From Budorcas taxicolor (Eukaryota; Chordata; Mammalia; Artiodactyla; Bovidae): a stretch of DNA of 64,000 nt. Position numbers and translations under genes: made by a program. Below, one piece after another: positions 31,915 to 42,195 of this stretch; position 1 is the stretch's first letter; each line of letters starts with the position of its first letter. The notes under the pieces were generated by a model. That model did no database searches. It had not been told where the DNA came from and saw nothing but the letters and a program-made list of their open reading frames with translations. The stretch is taken from positions 104,463,567 through 104,527,566 of the forward strand of contig NC_068912.1 of the NCBI RefSeq assembly GCF_023091745.1, written 5' to 3'.

Positions 31915-32090
31915 TATAGGGCTGGATACTGAAGGTGCAGAAAGGAATAAGGCACATTTCCCATCCTGGAGTTTATAGGCCTTTGTGGGGAGGAAGAAAA
32001 GTAGACAGAGAGAGAGTTAAACAAGTATCTCCATGTAGCTCTTCCAACCAGTGAATTGTACACAAATGCTTCTTCTGTAATAGACACTAT
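31915..32090 (-). mobile_element. L2-like fragment, diverged
   Basis: GGGCTGGATACTGAAGGTGCAG, TTCCCATCCTGGAGTTTATAGG and AGACAGAGAGAGAGTTAAACAAG are faintly L2-like in reverse. Confidence 0.45.
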
Positions 32091-33569
32091 AGTCACTTAA
32101 AAGTTTAAATCTGTGGGTTCAACAAGAACTTTGCCCAAAGTGTGCCCCATGGGAACATGTTCACCGTTACTTAATGGGCAGAAGTCATGGGCATTCCATA
32201 GACCTATTTGATTAGCTTCTTTTGGGCAAAGGAAGGAGAAAAGGGAGAGCTATGCTGCCTTAGCTACCTGAATAATGATAATAATTGCAGATATTAGTTG
32301 AGTCCTTTACTTTGCCCTCGTGCTCTTCTCAGTGTTGCATACGCATTAACTCTTTCAGTTCTCTCAATATTTCTGCACAACAGTTACCATTGTTATTCCA
32401 TTTTACATGGGAGAAAATTGCAAGAAATTTAGGGATTCCTGAGTCACTTAAAAAAAAAAAAAAGGAACATAAAGGTAACATTTTTGAAAGAGGCTAATTA
32501 ACCAATCTAAAATTATGTGGATCCCTCAAATTTCCTTCTGACTTTTGTCTAGTATATACGAACATGTTTCATAGTTTCTATCTGTATGTGTGAGATTACA
32601 TGCTGCCCCTTGATATCCTTACTATATGTTGGAATCACATTTTCTCTTTTAATTCTGCATCTCTGAGGATTCTTCTGAGAAGCAATAGGACCAATGCTTC
32701 CTATGCTTATGGGTTTCTGTTCTGTCTAGTGGCCACTGATCTGGATTTACATCCAGACCGTTTTCGGGACGTGGTTAAGCAACAGAGTTAGATGGAGACA
32801 GAGAGGGAAGGATTTTTGTAACTCAAGGAAGTTAAGGTGCATGAAAGTAGTTTGAGAATGATAAAATACTCTGTCATTGTGGTATTTTCCTTCTGTCATT
32901 ATAATCTGAATTTCTGTGTATCGGGTCTCATTCCCATTTATTTAGGTAAAAGCAAAGACTGATTTTTCCTGAAATCATGAGATATCTAAGATATCTTCCC
33001 ATTTTGTGAAGCGTCACCTCTATTCATGATATAAAGCAGAGGTCACAAAAGTGGATGTGACATGAACAGACGTGTCAAATCAGAGGCCATACAGGATGGG
33101 GAGAGGGTAGCCTTCAGAGAGCCTGAAGGGAGGCTGTCCAAGGAGGGGACCAGCAAGCCAGCAACAGGTGAGCTCTGCCTTGTGGGGGTGCTACATAGTG
33201 GTGGCCCCAAATCCAGAGTTTTAATGTAAAATCTTTTTCTGAGCCAACGAATTCAGACTTTTATAAAAGCCTGTGAATGTCAGATAAAACAGATGCACAG
33301 ACTGGATTGCCTGGGTGCACTGGACGTACACTCTGGTACTGTGGCTGGGATCCTGGTTGGGGATTAGGAGATTGACCAGGGCACAGGTGCTCAACAAATA
33401 CCCCTGAAGGAGCCTTAACTGGCACTTTTAGCTCTGAGACCTTGGGCAAGTCATCTATTCTTGATCAGCTTCTACAATGAGGGCTTTGCAAATTTACAAA
33501 ATTCATAACATTCAAATAGGCATCTAACACCACCAGAGTGGGGAACCCAGCTTGTGTGTTTACAGTCCC
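32091..33569. other. Unique-looking non-coding DNA
   Basis: No gene is recognised. 32,310-32,420 weakly resembles a MIR (CATTTTACATGGGAG), and an A-run lies at 32,451-32,463 without an attached SINE body. The rest is A/T-leaning sequence with scattered short ORFs. Confidence 0.4.
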
Positions 33570-33775
33570 AGTGCTAAGCAGTGGTTCCCCAACGTGGCTA
33601 CACATTAGAATCACCTGGGGAGTAAAAATACTTCAATCACTCTGTGCCCCAGACTTCCTACGCCAGAGTCTCTGCGAGTAAGATTTTGGATCTGTATTTT
33701 ATTTATTTATTTATTTTTTAGTCTTCCCAGTTGGTCCAATGCTGGACAAGGTGGAGGAGAATCACTGCCTTAATT
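33570..33775. mobile_element. hAT MITE with an internal (TTTA)n run
   Basis: CAGTGGTTCCCCAACGTGGC at the left, then CACATTAGAATCACCTGGGG, and GGAGAATCACTGCC at the right fit a MER5-group palindromic MITE. A (TTTA)n run (33,694-33,720) has expanded where the normal TATTTTTTA core lies. Confidence 0.68.
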
Positions 33776-34640
33776 ACCTCCCAGAAATGCCTTCAGAGTC
33801 TATGGTCCTTTCCTTGGATTCCCCAGGGAAGGCCATTCTATATCTTTTAAGTAATGGTCACATTTTGGAAATGGTTGAAAGGCAAAAGTCCATCAAATTG
33901 GTAAAGCTCTTTGGATTGTTTCAAAATATGAGTTAGGAATTCTTCTAAATAAGGAGAGTCAGTCCCTGGTGTGGTTAAGAATTAGCTCTGATGAAGGCAG
34001 TTCCTTCCAGAGACCTTTGTGAGCATCTGTGGATTGCAGGCCTGATGGAACATTAATGAGGGGCCTTGAGGAGTCCCCCAGTCCAGTGAGGGGCATGGTC
34101 TATGCCCACCCAGTGGGTTCCCTGACCTCCAGAGAAACCTCTGAGCTCCAGAACATGCCAGCTGCCTTTATCAGAGTCCAGAGTGCACTTCAAAAAATTA
34201 AAAGCATTCTTTCCTGCTATATACAGTGGGGTGAGAGGTCTGGGATATAGAGGAATTCCATGAAGTGGAAAGAGCTTTATGAAAAGGGAGTGTGATCTCA
34301 AGGAGGGCATTATGTGGACAGGGTGAGTTTTGGGTAGAGATCACCCCCTGCATTCACTTGCTCCCCCTTCCCATTCTTTCTCACTAGCTTTACAGCCTGG
34401 GACTTCTGCCCCTCTTGGGTCTCAGCAGTCTTGCCAGATGGTTGGGTTGGGCGAGGCAGATTCACCTGTTAGTGAGGACTCCCTCTTCAGAACTGCTGTC
34501 TGGATGGAGCTGCCCAGTTTCCCCTGCACTTCCAGTCAACACAACTGCTGAGAGGACCATATAGGCCAGTAGTGTTTCTGAGACACACAAACTGGCTGGA
34601 CGGGAGTGGCTGAAGAACTGTGGATCTGGAGAATGCTATT

Positions 34641-34857
34641 GCTGCAGTTTAGTCACGAAGCCGTATCTGACACATTATGGCCCTGTGGACTGTAGCCTGC
34701 CAGAGTCTTCTGTCCATGGGATTCTCCAGGCAAGAATACTGGAGTGGTTGCCATTTCTTTCTCTAGGGGATCTTCCCGACCCAGGGGTCTCCTGCATTGC
34801 AGGCAGTCTCTTGTATTATACGTGGATTCTCTACTAACTGAACCACAAGGGAAGCCC
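34641..34857 (-). mobile_element. Bov-tA SINE
   Basis: A reversed copy from GTTTAGTCACGAAGCC to AACCACAAGGGAAGCCC. It has lost part of the tRNA-like block (CCAGGGGTCTCC directly after GACC). T-runs at 34,880-34,893 and 34,923-34,939 lie just beyond it and are not part of it. Confidence 0.9.
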
Positions 34858-34944
34858 TATTCCTGTGGGAATCACTTTCTTTTCTTTTTTTTTTTTTTGA
34901 ACAGCTCCTGTTATTGCTCTTCTTTTTTTTTTTTTTTTTAGTTT

Positions 34945-35655
34945 TGCCCATTTTAAGCTTTATTTTTCTTTTTATTATTGATTTGTAAGAGTTCTAATTC
35001 AGGGACCACTTTTAAAATTTTATTTCAATGTGGTGAGAACATTTAACATGAGGTCTACCCTTTTAACACTTTTTTGGTGTCCTATAGAGTATTGTTGACT
35101 ATAGATACAGTGTTCTGCAGCAGATCCCTAGAGCTTACTCATCTTAACTGAAGCTTTGTACCTATTGAACCACAACTCCCTGTAGCCCGCTCCCAGGTTC
35201 CTGGCAACCAACATTCCATTCTTTGAATCTATGAGTTTGACTGTTTTAGATATCCCATATAAGTGGAACATGTAGTGTTTGTCCTTCTGTGACTGGCTTA
35301 TTGCCCCTTAGCATAATGTCCTCAAGGTCCACCCATGTTGCCACATAGGGGAGGGTTTTCTTTTTTTAAGGCTAACTAGTAGTCCACTGTATGTATATAT
35401 CACATTGTGCTTATCTATTCATCCACGGATGGACATGTAGGTTCTTTCTGCCTCTTGGCTATTGTGAATAGTGCTGCAATGAATACGAGTATGTGTATAT
35501 CTCTTTGAGATCCCATTTTCAATTCTTTAGGATAGATATCCAGAAGTAGGATCACTGGATCATATGGTAGTTATATTTTTAATTTTTTTGAGGAAACTAC
35601 ATACTGTTTTCCTTAGCAGCCATACCACCTTGCATTCCCACTGATGGCGTGCAGG
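34945..35655 (-). mobile_element. Old L1M LINE 3' region
   Basis: ACCCTTTTAACACTTTTTTGG, CCTGGCAACCAACATTCC, AAGTGGAACATG, TATTGTGAATAGTGCTGC and GGATCACTGGATCATATGGTAG form a reversed L1 3' UTR and the last part of ORF2. All frames are destroyed. Confidence 0.8.
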
Positions 35656-35829
35656 CTTCTGATTTTACGTGGGTTACTTCTAATTGCTCCACCAACTTCC
35701 TCCTCCCTCTTCTGGTGACAGTCTGCCTGTGCTGGGGGAGCTGGAGGGTCATCAGCTAGAACACTCTCTCACTCTTTTGTGAGTACAGTCACAGGGTCCG
35801 GCATTACTTGAGAGGCTGCCCATGTATAT

Positions 35830-36000
35830 ATTCAATCCATTCATTCATGCAACGACATGTATGGAGCACCTACGAGGTGCCAGTTCCTGTTGCATGACAT
35901 CCCTGCCTTCTTGTGAGGGAAGGCAGCCAATGAAGACACAAGATAATATATCATTTGTCAGATGGTGATGGGTGCTGTGAAGATAAATAAAGGTAAAGAG
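35830..36000 (-). mobile_element. L2 LINE 3' end fragment
   Basis: ATTCATTCATGCAAC, GAGCACCTACGAGGTGCCAG, and GATGGTGATGGGTGCTGTGAAG follow reversed L2. A MIR in the same orientation begins within 30 bp. Confidence 0.75.
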
Positions 36001-36027
36001 GCCAATCAGTCCCCCCAACCACCCTCT

Positions 36028-36160
36028 GATGGGTGGCATTATACCCATTTTATAGGTAATGGAACTGAGGCTCTGGGGGTTTAAGCAACATTCTAAGGTC
36101 CTGCACCTAATGAGTAACCGAGCCCATACTCAAACCCGGGGTTGTCTGACTCTGCAAGAA
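36028..36160 (-). mobile_element. MIR SINE
   Basis: CCCATTTTATAGGTAATGG, AACTGAGGCTCTGGGG and ACTCAAACCCGGGGTTG give a reversed MIR including the B-box region. Confidence 0.75.
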
Positions 36161-37132
36161 AGCTGTATGGCCAGGTGTCAGGCCTGGATCTGGGCTTGGA
36201 GTGCAGAGATGACAAGGAGGACTCATGTTCTCAAGGAGACTTCAGTCTAGCATGGAGAACAAGCAGAGGGCCATCCAGCTAATTCGCTGGATGCTTCCTC
36301 CTCTGTGAAATGTAGACAGTGGTATGAACTAGGCAGTGTTTTCTTTGGTGTTGAATGGTTTTGAATGTCACATGAATAGTGAAGTCCCTCTCCTTGTACC
36401 CTTCTCCCTTTATTTTCTCTAATGCTCAGCCTAATTATTGTGTGAGATAAATCATACTGTAATTCCATGTTCCTTAAAAGTCTAGGGCATCTCATACCCT
36501 TGCACACATACTGAATAAGCGTTGCTACACATCCAAGGCCCTGTACTCTGTTTAGAATCTCCTATTTTCTCAAGTCCCTAAATTCCTCATTCATTCTTTC
36601 CCAGGGGGAGTGTACCCTCGTTGCTGTGATGGTGACTCCTGGGAAAGCAACTGCAAAAGAGAAATAAAGCTTTTACAAAATACTTATTAATGAATGATAA
36701 AATATGCAGATGGCTCACAGACTGGGAAAGAAGGGAAGCAGCCTTATTTGTGAGAGAGAAGGCCTACAGTAAGCCCTATACCAGAGCAAGGAGGGTAACA
36801 GTGGCATAGGCCAGCAGGGCAATCGTGTTCAGTTGTACAGGCTGTGCACTGCATGACAAGGGTGAATCATTCACATTACAGTCCATCACTGTTTTAGGGT
36901 TTCAGGGAGGTGAAACCGCAATGGGACCAAGGGGTCTCTGGAGGTCACATCAAAAGTAGTGAGATTTAAATGTTATTACATGTCAAGCATTTGAAACAGG
37001 GGACACAGAATCTGGTGATCACCAATACACGTTAACTCGAGTTACTGTTCCTCATGTTCATGAGAAGGACTAGCTTGTCACAAACAATATAGACTGGTGC
37101 AAAAGGTCTTTTCTAGTTGGTTAGGTGTGAAT
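36161..37132. other. Unique-looking non-coding DNA
   Basis: No repeat or gene is recognised across about 970 bp. 36,720-37,080 weakly resembles a retroelement remnant, but I cannot name it. Confidence 0.4.
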
Positions 37133-37326
37133 GGACTTCCCTGGTGGTAAAGTGTCTGCCTACAATGTGGGAGAGCTGGGTTCAATCCCTAGGTCGGGAA
37201 GATCTCCTGGAGAAGGAAATGGCAACACACTCCAGTATTCTTGCCTGAAAAACTCCCATGGACGGAGGAGTCTGGTAGGCTACAGTCTATGGGGTCGCAA
37301 AGAGTTGGACATGACTGAGCGACTTC
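37133..37326 (+). mobile_element. Bov-tA SINE
   Basis: A sense copy beginning GGACTTCCCTGGTGG and ending GAGCGACTTCGCTCAGG. The tRNA-like block lacks a few bases after GGTGG. CpGs in the 3' half are kept. Confidence 0.93.
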
Positions 37327-37487
37327 GCTCAGGTATGAGAGGGTTTTTAATGAAGGTTTGGGGTTGTTGAGGTTAATTGGAAGGTGGGTTGTGTGGATTG
37401 CATGGAAAAATGGCAGGACTGGAGTCTAGGCCACTTATAACATTAGCTGTGTGATCCTGGCCTCAACTGAAAAGGTGTTACTTTTTC

Positions 37488-38550
37488 TTTATTGACTATG
37501 CCAAAGCCTTTGACTGTGTGGGTCACAACAAACTGGAAAATTCTTCAAGAGATGGGAATACTAGACAGCCTTACCTGGCTCCTGAGAAATCTGTATGCAC
37601 ATCAAGTTTTAATTGTTAATTAAAACTGGACATGGAACAATGAACTGGTTCCAAATTGGGAAAGGAATAGGTCAAGGCTATATATTGTCATCCTGCTTAT
37701 TTAACTTATATGCACAGTACATCATGCAAAATGTCAGTTTGAATGAAGCCTAAGCTGGAACCAAGATTGCCAGGAGAAATACCAATGACCTCAGATATAC
37801 AGATACCACCACCCTTATGGCAGAAAGTAAAGAGGACTTGAGGAGCCTCTTGATGAAAGTAAAAGAGGAGAGTGAAAAATCTGGTGTAAAACTCAGCATT
37901 CAAAAAAGCTTAGATCATGGCATCCGATCCCATCACTTCATAGCAAATAGATATTTTCTTGGGCTCCAAAATCACTGCGGATGGTGAATGCAGCCATGAA
38001 ATTAAAAGATACTTCCTCTGCTCCTTGGAAAAAAAGCTATGGCCACCCTAGACAGCATATTAAAAAGCAGAGACATCACTTTGCTGACAAGGGTCCATCT
38101 AGTCAAAGCTATGGTTTTTTTCCATGTATGGTTGTGAGAGTTGGACTGTAAAGAAATCTGAGTGCCAAAGAATTGATGCTTTTGAACTGTGGTGTTGGAG
38201 AAGACTCTTGAGAGTCCCTTGGACAGCAAGGAGATCAAACCAGTCCATCCTAAAGGAAATCAGTCCTGAATATTCATTGGAAGGACTGATGCTGAAGCTG
38301 AAGCTCCAATACTTTGGCCACCTTATGTGAAGAACTGACTCACTGGAAAAGACCCTAATGCTGGGAAAGATTGAAGACAGGAGGAGAAGGGGATGACAGA
38401 GGATGAGATGGTTGAATGACATTACCTACTCGATGGCCATGAGTTTGATCAAGCTCTGGGAGTTGGTGATGGACAAGGAAGCCTGGGGTGTGGCAGTCCA
38501 TTGGGTGGCAAAGAGTCGGACACAACTGAGTGAGTAAACTGAACTGAACT
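37488..38550 (+). mobile_element. 5'-truncated, decayed BovB LINE
   Basis: The copy starts in the RT at the TTATTGACTATGCCAAAGCC block (motif A region) and runs to the ACTGAACTG end. Compared with the copy at 56,633-58,818 it has lost bases in the YADD region (AGATATACAGATACC), destroying the catalytic site, and about 30 bp after AATAGATA. A MIR-like fragment (GCTGTGTGATCCTGG) lies just upstream. It is older than the other copies. Confidence 0.93.
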
Positions 38551-38699
38551 GATGATTAAGTTACAAGATGGTAGGTGGTAGCTTCGATAAAGCAAGATGA
38601 TGGTTAGTGGAAAGTAATAGAGATTTCTGTTTGAAGTAGTTAGGAAACAGGTGATGACCATCTCGATGTTACAGCCTTCTGAGATAGAGAGTGTTGCAC

Positions 38700-38880
38700 T
38701 CTGAATGAGAGGCTCTGGGGTGGATTCTTGGTGCTTTCTTGGGCTATTAATAGCTTCTTACTTCCTATGTATTCATTTCCTTACCTATGAAATGGGGATC
38801 ATAATACTCAAATACTCACCCTACTCATGCCTGATGGGAGCATAAAGCTCAATTGGTATAAACATGCCCCGAATACTGAA
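38700..38880 (+). mobile_element. MIR-like fragment, weak
   Basis: TTCCTTACCTATGAAATGGGGATCATAATAC is MIR-like, but the flanking parts are too diverged to align. Confidence 0.5.
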
Positions 38881-39429
38881 AAGTCTTATACAATGGTGGT
38901 TTTTACTGAAGATTAAATCTGTCACTAGAGCTCACAAACCAGCTTCTTTGCTTCTGCTGCCTACTTTGAAATAGCAAGTAACCAGACTTTTATGTGCCAA
39001 GAGAGAAATAAATGGATTTTAAAAATATTTGGTTCCAGGGCTTTTGAATCACTGACATGAGTGTGTATGCTGATGTCCTAGCGCCCTCTTGGAATGACCA
39101 GGACCTAGAAAGAAGCTGTGTGTGTACTTCCCCAGAAGGGAAGACAAAAGCCGCTGTCTCCCCACCCACTTACATACTCCGTGCTAATTGGGCTTCTTTG
39201 TTGCCCTCCCCAAAGGCTGGGAAGGAATGTGCAGCCCAAGCAGAATTCCTCTTCTCTCTGTCCCCCCAAGGTCAATACTCTGGGATGGCCTGTGCCTAAG
39301 AAGAGGGTAGAATGCAGCAGAGGGCAGGGCCAGAAGCAACCAGCCTCCAGCCACACAAGTCCAGGACTCCACCTCCTTCCCTAAACTACAAGTTACCAGG
39401 AGATGCACTGGAGGCAAAAAGGTGACGCT

Positions 39430-39595
39430 TGAGTCTTGGGACCAGGCATTCTGGGTTCTGATGTGTCACTCATCGGGTGACCTTGGTCAACTTACAGTAG
39501 TTAAAACAGGTCTCATTTCTCATCTGTGAGATGTGATACCTGTCTTGTCGGATCCCTGTGAGGAGATTTAAGCCACTGAGGCAGTGTTGTAGCCT
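39430..39595 (+). mobile_element. MIR SINE
   Basis: CATTCTGGGTTCTGATGTG, GTGACCTTGGTCAACTTAC, TTTCTCATCTGTGAGATG and CCTGTGAGGAGATTTAAG give a sense MIR. Confidence 0.72.
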
Positions 39596-40031
39596 GCTCA
39601 AGCTGACTTAACAAAATACCACAGACTGGGTGGCTTAAACAGCAGACATTTTTTCCCTAAAAATTAGGGAGGCTGAAAGATCTCTTTCACTTCCTCTTCT
39701 AGGAATACCACCAGTCCTATTGGATTAGCTCCCCACCCTTCTGACCTGGGTTTCCCAGGTGGCTCAGATGGTAAAGAATCCACCTGCAACATGGAGACCT
39801 GGTTTCGATCCCTGAGTTGTGAAGATCTCCTGGAAGAGGGCATGGCAACCCACTCCAGTATTCTTGCCTGGAGAATCCCTGTGGACAGAAGAGCCTGGCG
39901 GGCTACAGTTCATGGGTTGCAAAGAGTCTGACACAACTGAATGACTAAGGATGGCACTTCTGACCTCACTTAACCTTTATTACTTCCTAAAGACCCCATC
40001 TCCATGTATGGTCCCATTGGGGGTTAGGATT
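39596..40031 (-). mobile_element. Ancient LTR-like repeat split by Bov-tA
   Basis: ACAAAATACCACAGACTGGGTGGC, GGAGGCTGAAAG and CCAGTCCTATTGGATTAGC on the left, and GACCTCACTTAACC, AAAGACCCCATCTCC and CATTGGGGGTTAGG on the right, form one reversed repeat of the kind seen at 13,288-13,670. Confidence 0.6.
39748..39956 (+). mobile_element. Bov-tA SINE with 10-bp TSD
   Basis: A sense copy (GGGTTTCCCAGGTGGC to GAATGACTAAGGATGG) flanked by CTTCTGACCT at 39,738-39,747 and 39,957-39,966. It lies inside an LTR-like repeat. Confidence 0.93.
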
Positions 40032-40054
40032 GTTTTTATTTTTTTATGATTTGT

Positions 40055-40238
40055 GTGTGTATGGGGGTGGACCATTTTATTAAGTCTTCGTTGAATTTGT
40101 TACAATATTGCTTCTGTTTTATGTTTTGTTTTTTTGGCCACAAGGTATGTGGGATCTTGGTTCCCCAACCAGGGATTGAACCTTCACCCCTTGCACTGAA
40201 AGGTGAAGTCTTAACCACTGGACCACCAGGGAAGTCCC
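40055..40238 (-). mobile_element. CHR-type SINE, long form
   Basis: Reversed CHR SINE: AACCACTGGACCACCAGGGAAGTCCC marks the tRNA-like 5' end, GGGATTGAACC the B box. The 3' part TTCGTTGAATTTGTTACAATATTGC is the longer CHR tail that is absent from the copy at 3,198-3,340. Confidence 0.85.
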
Positions 40239-40789
40239 AGTGGTTAGAGTTTTAACACATTGATTTGGGGGACATAAATCAGTCCTTAGCATCAGGGAAA
40301 GTGAAACTGGACAAGAGCATCAAAAGGATGTGAAAATGGCAAAGAAGAGAATATAAATGCTTGAACTAAGGGCAAGTCTCTACTGCATTCTGCAAACATT
40401 AGCAGACCTCTTTCAGGCTCAGAGCAGTTGTGGACCAAACGGTAGGAAGATGCTTGGGTTGATGGAGAGCTTGCTCTTCCACAAAAAGCAGTTTTGTGTG
40501 ATGAGAAGTAAGTGCAGGAAATTTTTAGAAAACCCCACTGTTAGTCCCAAATATGGGGACTCTGGTGGTGTAGCTGAACTGGGAAAAATGCAGAGCAGCC
40601 TTCTTGGAGCCCCTCCTCCAGTTAATATTAACATCCTAAGGCCTAGGCCAGGTGAACCTCTAACCACACCATTATTTTCTTTGTCCCATGCAAAGGATGG
40701 GAAGTAATCTCTAAGGAATTAGCAAGAAGTATGAGCAGAAGGCCAGCACTAATTCTAGCTGGCTGTCCACACCTCCTCCCAGCCCCCTG

Positions 40790-41044
40790 TGTACCCACTG
40801 TTCCTCCCATCCAGAAGCCAGTCCTATGAATCTGGACTGGCCTTTTGACTTGCTTTGCTCAATTGGATGCGGTAGAAGTGAGGCCTGGCAACTTCTACCT
40901 TTGTTTTCTCAGAACTCAACCGCAAGGTGAAGAAATCCAGGCTCTCTTGCTAGAGAGACAGGCCCTGGAGGAAAAGAAGCCCCACAGAGAGAGAGGCCAC
41001 GCAGAGGAGAACCCCGGGGCCCACGGTGTGTGGAAAGGGCTCAT
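40790..41044 (+). mobile_element. MLT1-like LTR fragment
   Basis: ATGAATCTGGACTGGCC, TTTTGACTTGCTTTGCTCAATTGG, GGTAGAAGTGAGGC and AGAGAGGCCACGCAGAGGAGAACC follow the order of an MLT1 LTR. The 130-codon open frame that runs through it into the next SINE is a chance frame. Confidence 0.6.
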
Positions 41045-41056
41045 CAACAGGAAATG

Positions 41057-41272
41057 CTGCTGCTTGCCCTGCTGCGGCTGCTGCTTAGTTGCTCCATTGT
41101 ATCCGACTCTTTGCGACCCCGTGGACCCCAGCAGGCTCCTCTGTCCGTGGAATTTTACCTGCAAGAAGAATACTGGAGTGGGTTGCCATTTCCTCCTCCA
41201 GGGGATTGAACCCACATCTCTTGCTCTCGTGCATTGAAAGCGGATTCTGTACCACTGAGCCACCACGAAAGG
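41057..41272 (-). mobile_element. Bov-tA SINE with about 12-bp TSD
   Basis: A reversed copy with CTGCTGC-rich tail at the left and GAGCCACCACGAAAGG at the right. CAACAGGAAATG (41,045-41,056) and CAATAGGAAATG (41,273-41,284) flank it with one mismatch. Part of the tRNA-like block between CTCCTCCAGGGG and ATTGAACCC is missing. Confidence 0.9.
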
Positions 41273-41289
41273 CAATAGGAAATGAGAAA

Positions 41290-41420
41290 CTTAATTCCAT
41301 TCATCAAGTATGTATGGAGCTCCAAGCACTGTGTGGGGCTTGGGGGATACCAAGAAAAATTATTTGGAGCCAGAGCCTGTCTTCATGAATTGTGTTGATA
41401 TTAAACATGATTATAGTACC
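41290..41420 (-). mobile_element. L2-like fragment
   Basis: TTCCATTCATCAAGTATGTATGGAGC and CCAAGCACTGTGTGGGGC resemble a reversed L2 3' end. Confidence 0.5.
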
Positions 41421-41559
41421 CACTGAGTGTTACTGTGGGAAATGGACAAGGTGCTCTGGAAACACATTGTAGGGAGAGATTGGGGAGATGGCCAAGTCTC
41501 CAGGTCAGGGAGCATTTCCTCCCTACCCCGCCCCCTTGAACACCCCTCCTGTCCGTTTG

Positions 41560-42195
41560 CAGTTCATCTTTGTTCCTACCCCCAGCCCTTGGCAACCACT
41601 AACCTACTTTCTGGCTCTATAAATCTGCCTTTATGGGTATTTTGTTTAAATGGGTGCATACAGTACATGCTGTCTGGGCTGGCTTCTTTTACTTAACATA
41701 GCGTGTTTGGGTAATTTTCATTCTAAAAGGATATTTTCACTTGATACAGAGTTCTGAGTTGTTGTTGTTTTTTTTTTTTTTTTTTTTTTTTAGTATTTTA
41801 AGGATGCTGTTCCATTATCTGGCGGCCATTTCACTTTTTTCTAATGAACAGTTACCTGGAATTTGAAGTGTGACCCTCTGTATGAGATGTGCCATTTTTT
41901 CTCTGGCTCCTTTTAAGATTTTCTACCTTTGGTTTTCAGCAGTTGTTCTATGACACAACGAGGCATCATTTTCTTCATATTCTACCTACCTGGAGTTCTG
42001 CCTGAGGTTCCTAAGTCTAAAATGTTGTCTTCTACAAAATTTGGGAACGTTTAAGCCAATATTTTTTCATATTGTTTTTCCTACCCTGATTATTTCACTT
42101 CTATCCTTCCTGGACTCCAAATACATATACGTAAATCTTTTCATATTGTTCCTCTAGCCCCTGAGGCTCTCCTTTTTTGGCATTTCTTTTATTAA
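41560..42195 (-). mobile_element. Old L1M LINE fragments
   Basis: TTGGCAACCACTAACC and TTTACTTAACATAGCGTG are reversed old L1 3' UTR. A T-run of about 26 (41,768-41,793) separates them from 41,800-42,190, which resembles reversed ORF1 (GACTCCAAATACATATACG, CCCCTGAGGCTCTCC). ORF2 is absent between the two, so this is a deletion or a join of two fragments. Confidence 0.62.

Noticed and set aside
40845..41237. 130-codon plus-strand open frame
   Set aside because: It starts in an MLT1-like LTR and ends in a reversed Bov-tA, so it joins two unrelated repeats by chance.
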